A DNA stretch of 64,000 nt from positions 41,762-105,761 of the forward strand of contig CALZUA010000010.1 in assembly GCA_945829235.1 (NCBI GenBank), in the 5' to 3' direction. Under the pieces are notes generated by a model that made no database searches, was not told the DNA's origin, and saw only the letters and a list, made by a program, of their open reading frames with translations. Shown piece after piece: positions 60,727-64,000 of the stretch. Numbering within the stretch: position 1 is the stretch's first letter; each line of letters begins with the position of its first letter. The DNA comes from an uncultured Clostridia bacterium. GTDB lineage: Bacteria; Bacillota; Clostridia; Oscillospirales; Ruminococcaceae. The position numbers and the translations under genes are program-made.

Positions 60727-61710
60727 TCAAAGCAGTTCAACCGAAACAAGCTTCGCGGTGATGGTTGAGAACATATTTACACTTGAGGAGTACACCAGAT
60801 TATCGATAACAATTCGACATTTGTAATAATTTCCGTCATCGGGAATGTTGAAACTCCGAAGCGAGCTGTCCTCAACAGCGTTTCCGAGTTTGATTATTCC
60901 GTATTCGTTTGACCAAACGAGATTAGCGTCCGCGCCCGTGTTCATTGAATGATAAATAACCTGCTCCGGATCAGTTTTGTAATTAACAACGGGGATATTT
61001 CCCTCTGTCGGAACAAACCGAACATCGCCCTCAAAAACGTTGTAGAAGTTTCCCTCCTTGCAAACGCTTATGTAGCCCGTAAGCTCGGTTTCGCCCGAAA
61101 ATGTACACGAGCCGTAGCAGAAGCTGTTCCCCGAAGCACCCTGAACGTCCTCAGCCGTGCGCGCAAAGTTGGTTTCAGCGAAGGTGAGCGTCATTCCACA
61201 CATCTTTTCTCCGACAGTCAAGCGTGTGTAATTCGTGTCCTTTTCATCGGAAATATCGCTGAACGACATCGCGGTTTCATCGTAAACATCGGCATTGTCA
61301 AGATTTGTGCGGAAAACACCCTTCGGCTTGGAAACATAGATAAATCCCATACAAAGCACAGACGAGAAATTCTCCTCGGTCAGCTTCTCAACACTCGCGT
61401 CTTCTCCCTCGGGCACAAAAACCTGCTTGATATCGGTTCGGAGGATTGTGTCGCCCGCAAGCCCCTTGAGGAAGGTTTCGTTGGTTACGGGTTCGCTTGA
61501 CTCCGGTTCACTCTCGGAAGAGCTTTCGGTTGAAGATGATGTTGTTGTCGTTGAACTCGAAGATGAGGTTGTCGAGGAACTAACCGTTGTCGAAGAACTT
61601 GTCGAGGTGCTCTCCACAACGCTTGATGACGAAGAACCCTCTTCCTTTGAACTGCACCCGCAAAGCAACGCGGCAAGAATTACCGCAACAACTGCCTTTG
61701 TTTTTTTCAT
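60727..61710 (-). CDS. Lipoprotein with long Ser/Thr-rich stalk
   Basis: 327 aa. The signal peptide ends in ALLCGCSSK, a lipobox. Residues about 25-75 are almost all Ser, Thr and Glu (VESTSTSSSTTVSSS and similar), a flexible wall-spanning linker. The outer domain (about 80-327) has strands such as VCMGFIYVSKPKGVFRTNL, RLTVGEKMCGMTLTFAETNF and GITAKL-type ends, and no recognised family; it may bind a ligand or surface polymer. It is divergent from a LacI-type regulator, which is a plausible controller. Confidence 0.75.
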   Translation of the reverse strand: MKKTKAVVAVILAALLCGCSSKEEGSSSSSVVESTSTSSSTTVSSSTTSSSSSTTTTSSSTESSSESEPESSEPVTNETFLKGLAGDTILRTDIKQVFVPEGEDASVEKLTEENFSSVLCMGFIYVSKPKGVFRTNLDNADVYDETAMSFSDISDEKDTNYTRLTVGEKMCGMTLTFAETNFARTAEDVQGASGNSFCYGSCTFSGETELTGYISVCKEGNFYNVFEGDVRFVPTEGNIPVVNYKTDPEQVIYHSMNTGADANLVWSNEYGIIKLGNAVEDSSLRSFNIPDDGNYYKCRIVIDNLVYSSSVNMFSTITAKLVSVELL

Positions 61711-61754
61711 ATATTTTCCTCCACTATGCGTTCGATTTTGTATATTTTTAGTAT

Positions 61755-61783
61755 ATTATATCATTTGATTGTCAAAAAGTCAA
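61755..61783 (-). promoter_or_regulatory. Promoter of the Ser/Thr-stalk lipoprotein gene
   Basis: Minus strand: TTGACT, 17 bp, TATAAT. It lies about 45 bp before the ATG. Confidence 0.82.
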
Positions 61784-61793
61784 GAGTTTCCGT

Positions 61794-61840
61794 AAAAGTA
61801 ACTAAAAAAATTAGCTAAAATTTGTTTAAAAAGTTACTTT
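61794..61840. promoter_or_regulatory. Possible operator pair between divergent promoters
   Basis: AAAGTAACT (61795-61803) and its inverse AGTTACTTT (61832-61840) are 28 bp apart, with a central TTAGCTAA palindrome (61811-61818). They lie between the lipoprotein and regulator promoters, where a LacI-type protein would be expected to bind. Confidence 0.4.
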
Positions 61841-61848
61841 ACAAACGC

Positions 61849-61877
61849 TTGAAAATTACTTAAAATAGATATATACA
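61849..61877 (+). promoter_or_regulatory. Probable promoter of the LacI-type regulator
   Basis: TTGAAA, 17 bp, TATACA, about 30 bp before the ATG. Confidence 0.6.
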
Positions 61878-61906
61878 GATTAAATTTTACAAGGGGAAAA
61901 GTGTGA

Positions 61907-62920
61907 ATGATTAAAAAAAGTGTGACAATGAGCGACATCGCAAAGGCAATGAACGTGAGCACCGTGACCGTGTCAAAAGCGCTCGGCGGGCGTGAGGGTG
62001 TGAGCGAGGCGCTTCGCGGGAAAATCAAGCAGAAGGCGGTCGAGATGGGTTACCGCGTACATACGGGAAGCCGCGCGGGAAAGGACGGGCTGACCTATAA
62101 TATCGGCATCATCGTGGCGAAGCAGTTCATAAGTGAGCCATCTGCGTTTTACTGGATAATCTACAAGCACCTCGTAGAACTGCTCCAGAAGCAAAATTAC
62201 TACGGTATGCTTGAGGTTGTGGACAACGAAAACGGCGTTTTTGAGATACCAAACTCCGTGAGCGACAAAAAGGTTGACGGATTGATTGTGCTCGGGCAGT
62301 TTTCCGACAGCTATGCGGACAAGCTAATGTCGTATTATATACCGGCTGTGCTGTTGGATTTCTGCGTTGCGCGAGAGGATGTGGACGCTGTGTTGTCGGA
62401 TAACTTTTACGGCGCCTTTCAGCTAACCTCGCATATTATAACAAACGGTCACCGTAAAATCGCGTTTCTCGGCAACGTACACGGCTCGTCAAGCGTTCAG
62501 GACAGGTTTCTCGGGTATTACAAGGCGTTGCTGGAAAACAGGATTTCGCTTAGGCAAGAGTGGATTATCCGCAGTCAAAATGCGGACGGAGAGATGATGA
62601 AAAGCTTTGAGTTGCCCGAGGAGATGCCGACAGCTTTTGTGTGTTCATCGGACGAGTGCGCGTTTGCGCTCGTAAATCAGCTGAAAAACGCGGGATTGAG
62701 AGTACCGCAGGACGTTTCGGTTGCGGGGTACGATAATCACATATATTCGACAATGTGCAGCCCGCATCTCACGACAATGGACGTTGACGGATATCGTATG
62801 GCGAAAGAGGCGGCGGATATACTGCTGGCGAAAATAAGGGGAGATAACGCGAAGCACGGAAGGACGCTGGTTTCGGGGAAGCTGATTGTGCGGGACAGCG
62901 TGAGGAATTTGTTCTCGTGA
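61907..62920 (+). CDS. LacI/GalR family transcriptional regulator
   Basis: 337 aa. The N-terminal HTH is MSDIAKAMNVSTVTVSKALG with hinge region KIKQKAVEMGYRV. The periplasmic-binding-protein-like sensor domain (about 60-337) has DGLIVLGQFSDSYADKL, NGHRKIAFLGNVHGSSSVQD, DVSVAGYDNHIYSTMCSPHL and TTMDVDGYRMAKEAADILLA. The effector is probably a sugar, but no sugar genes are adjacent. Its divergent neighbour is the stalk lipoprotein. AAGGGG precedes the ATG. Confidence 0.94.
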   Translation: MIKKSVTMSDIAKAMNVSTVTVSKALGGREGVSEALRGKIKQKAVEMGYRVHTGSRAGKDGLTYNIGIIVAKQFISEPSAFYWIIYKHLVELLQKQNYYGMLEVVDNENGVFEIPNSVSDKKVDGLIVLGQFSDSYADKLMSYYIPAVLLDFCVAREDVDAVLSDNFYGAFQLTSHIITNGHRKIAFLGNVHGSSSVQDRFLGYYKALLENRISLRQEWIIRSQNADGEMMKSFELPEEMPTAFVCSSDECAFALVNQLKNAGLRVPQDVSVAGYDNHIYSTMCSPHLTTMDVDGYRMAKEAADILLAKIRGDNAKHGRTLVSGKLIVRDSVRNLFS

Positions 62921-63045
62921 GGAGCGGGGGTTCTCGCAAAGCCGTAATCGAGCACTGCGAAGCGAAAAAAGTTTTCAGTCAAGCCTTTTTCAAAAGGCTT
63001 GTGGGGCGTGGGACAAAGCCCCACACTCGCGGCGAAGCCGCGCAA

Positions 63046-63132
63046 CTGGAGCGAAGCGACAAAATCAAAATTCAACACGAACAACCTCCCCGAGCATTTT
63101 TCGGTTCGATACCGAAAAATGCAGGGGATAAA
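63046..63132 (+). repeat. 87-bp dispersed repeat, copy 2
   Basis: Near-identical to 60164-60250. Its hairpin GCATTTTTCGG/CCGAAAAATGC (63094-63122) has loop TTCGATA. Confidence 0.9.
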
Positions 63133-63198
63133 TTCTCTCAAATCAACCCCAACGGTAAAACTTTGCAATCCGAACCTTTCGCAAACTAAGCTCGCAGA

Positions 63199-63295
63199 GC
63201 GGGTGCAGTCACGCCTATCAAATTTGTTAACTTCTCTAACAATGAGGCGTGACTGCACCCGCGCATTTTCGGCGGTTCGATGCCGCCGAAGATGC
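63199..63295 (+). repeat. Double-hairpin element, copy 2
   Basis: Same first stem as copy 1, three or four base changes only, which fall mainly in the loop. The second stem has one G-T wobble (AAGATGC). Loop TTCGATG. Confidence 0.9.
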
Positions 63296-63347
63296 ACGAG
63301 AGCAAGCATACCGCAAACCTATCCCCGCGGTACAACTCTGCCCAAGA

Positions 63348-63442
63348 GCGGGTGAAGCAACGCTTTCAAGCCTGTAATTTTCGCTTACAACGGGCGTTGC
63401 TTCACCCGCGCGATTTTTCGGGTTCGATGCCCGAAAAATCGC
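63348..63442 (+). repeat. Double-hairpin element, copy 3
   Basis: First stem GCGGGTGAAGCAACGC/GCGTTGCTTCACCCGC; second stem GCGATTTTTCGGG/CCCGAAAAATCGC with loop TTCGATG. Both stems differ from copies 1 and 2 but remain fully paired. Confidence 0.9.
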
Positions 63443-63511
63443 CCGCACCTTTCTCAGAGCCAGATAAACGGTAAAAGCTAAGCCGGTTCAATGGTAAAAC
63501 TCAGCAAAAGA

Positions 63512-63606
63512 GCGGGCGAAGCCACGCCCCCAAACCCGTGATTATATCAAGTTCTGAGCGTGGCTTCGCCCGCGCATTTTCGCCGGTTCGATGCCGGCGA
63601 AAATGC
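63512..63606 (+). repeat. Double-hairpin element, copy 4
   Basis: First stem GCGGGCGAAGCCACGC/GCGTGGCTTCGCCCGC; second stem GCATTTTCGCCGG/CCGGCGAAAATGC with loop TTCGATG. A third variant of both stems, again fully paired. Confidence 0.9.
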
Positions 63607-63828
63607 CCGGGTTTCGCAGAAGCCCCTCGGCGATTCGCAAAATACAGCCGAGGTTTTCGCAAGGCTTGTACTGTTCGCGAAAAACCAAAAATTCCCTCAA
63701 AATGTGAGCTGTTTGCAAATGCCGACAAATTGCCGGAAATCCGCAGAAAGTGTGTTGTTATTGAAAGCAAACCCCGTGAAAAAGAAAAAGTTGGCAATTG
63801 ACAAAAATTTCCGTCTAATGCCAACTAA

Positions 63829-63860
63829 TAAAAAAACGCCGCGAATATTTCCGCGGCGAA
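63829..63860 (-). terminator. Terminator of the tRNA-Asp/tRNA-Gly unit
   Basis: CGCCGCG/CGCGGCG with an 8-nt loop, followed by TTTTTTTATT on the minus strand. Confidence 0.88.
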
Positions 63861-63866
63861 TTTATA

Positions 63867-63942
63867 TGGAGCGGATTACGAGGCTCGAACTCGCTACCTC
63901 CACCTTGGCAAGGTGGCGCTCTACCAGATGAGCTAAATCCGC
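63867..63942 (-). tRNA. tRNA-Gly (anticodon GCC)
   Basis: 76 nt with encoded CCA. The acceptor stem GCGGATT pairs with AATCCGC. The anticodon stem CCACC/GGTGG holds the loop TTGCCAA with anticodon GCC. The T-arm is GAGTTCGAGCCTC. It is 3 bp from the next tRNA. Confidence 0.97.
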
Positions 63943-63945
63943 AAA

Positions 63946-64000
63946 TGGCGACCCGGAAGAGACTCGAACTCTCGACCTCCGCCGTGACAGGGCGGCGTTC
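63946..64000 (-). tRNA. tRNA-Asp (anticodon GUC), 5' part outside the window
   Basis: The 3' 55 nt including CCA are present. The anticodon stem CCGCC/GGCGG holds CTGTCAC with anticodon GTC. The T-arm is GAGAGTTCGAGTCTC. The D-arm and 5' acceptor strand lie beyond the window end. Confidence 0.93.

Larger units (their letters stand above)
62921..63866. repeat. Structured repeat cluster B, between the regulator and the tRNAs
   Basis: No gene in 946 bp. It begins with three hairpins in a row (AAGCCTTTT/AAAAGGCTT 62981-63000; GTGGGGC/GCCCCAC 63001-63024; CGCGGC/GCCGCG 63027-63042), which probably end the regulator transcript. Then come the 87-bp repeat (63046-63132) and three double-hairpin elements (63199, 63348, 63512). 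The stretch 63607-63828 is AT-rich with short GCAAA/CGCAAA repeats and no further structure, followed by the tRNA terminator. Confidence 0.8.

Noticed and set aside
62737..63309. 190-codon minus-strand frame over repeat cluster B
   Set aside because: It is antisense to the LacI-type gene and made of hairpin repeats, so it has no protein character.
60393..63606. CRISPR array made of the repeated palindromes
   Set aside because: Spacing is irregular, repeats are long double hairpins with variable stems, and there are no regular spacers or cas genes.
63867..63942. T-loop hairpins as pieces of the nearby tRNA genes
   Set aside because: Outside the seven-base loop, the stems (11-13 bp, ATTTTCGG-rich) share nothing with the tRNA-Gly or tRNA-Asp T-arms.

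Overview
The window comes from a Gram-positive, anaerobic, Clostridia-type bacterium, most likely a gut or rumen member of the Oscillospiraceae/Ruminococcaceae. The signs are near-consensus sigma-A promoters (TTGACA, 17-bp spacer, TATAAT), GGAGG-type ribosome binding sites with frequent TTG and GTG starts, Prp next to an N-terminally extended L27, Mini-III, PcrA, MurT/GatD, FapA, YitT, TrkA/TrkH, an A-type flavodiiron protein and a giant acyl-CoA dehydratase activase. No phage, plasmid, CRISPR or rRNA was seen. This is ordinary chromosome whose gaps carry many small structured elements. Family names are recognised from motifs by eye; no search was run.

Layout. 0-9.2 kb: fabV tail, flavodoxin, YunG-like protein, alpha/beta hydrolase, HExxH protein with CxxC pairs, EAL phosphodiesterase, a polar amino-acid ABC transporter, then an acyl-CoA synthetase coupled to a C39-like cysteine peptidase. 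9.2-21.4 kb: one minus-strand pyrimidine operon (pyrR, pyrC, pyrF, carA, carB, a membrane protein, pyrK, pyrD) that runs on into tcdA, murT and a gatD homologue lacking its catalytic Cys. It starts at a consensus promoter followed by an attenuator-like leader; pyrB and pyrE are absent. 21.4-25.1 kb: a frameshifted small gene, the flavodiiron protein, two secreted surface proteins and a YjbR protein. 25.3-33.2 kb: pcrA, an SPFH protein and the 1429-aa activase. 33.2-36.1 kb: fapA, a MITE-like element touching the metA stop, metA and tRNA-Ser(GCU). 36.5-40 kb: thiS-thiF-thiG-thiH-thiE-like operon with a structured leader. 40-43 kb: trkA-trkH with another structured leader. 43-48 kb: galM, a chemoreceptor with a repeated tail and an HD dNTPase. 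48-54.6 kb: orphan mazF, then an operon of two M16 proteins, lgt, a SecD-like lipoprotein, folD and a 57-aa membrane protein, followed by a candidate small RNA. 54.8-60 kb: rplU-prp-rpmA, obgE, a methyltransferase-like gene, mrnC, yitT and yebC. 60-64 kb: a lipoprotein divergent from a LacI-type regulator, surrounded by structured repeats, ending in tRNA-Gly and tRNA-Asp.

The most unusual content is a repeat family at 60.4-63.6 kb. Four copies of a double hairpin have a first stem of 16-18 bp whose sequence differs between copies while pairing is kept by compensatory changes. The directly abutting second stem of 13 bp is capped by a seven-base TTCGATG loop that fits the tRNA T-loop consensus. 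Four further single T-loop hairpins of 11-13 bp lie at 48.7, 60.2, 60.5 and 63.1 kb, all in the same orientation. Other leads are a 126-nt sRNA-like unit (54412-54537), the trkA and thiS leaders, the active-site-less GatD, and a possible -1 frameshift site in the gene upstream of pyrR.
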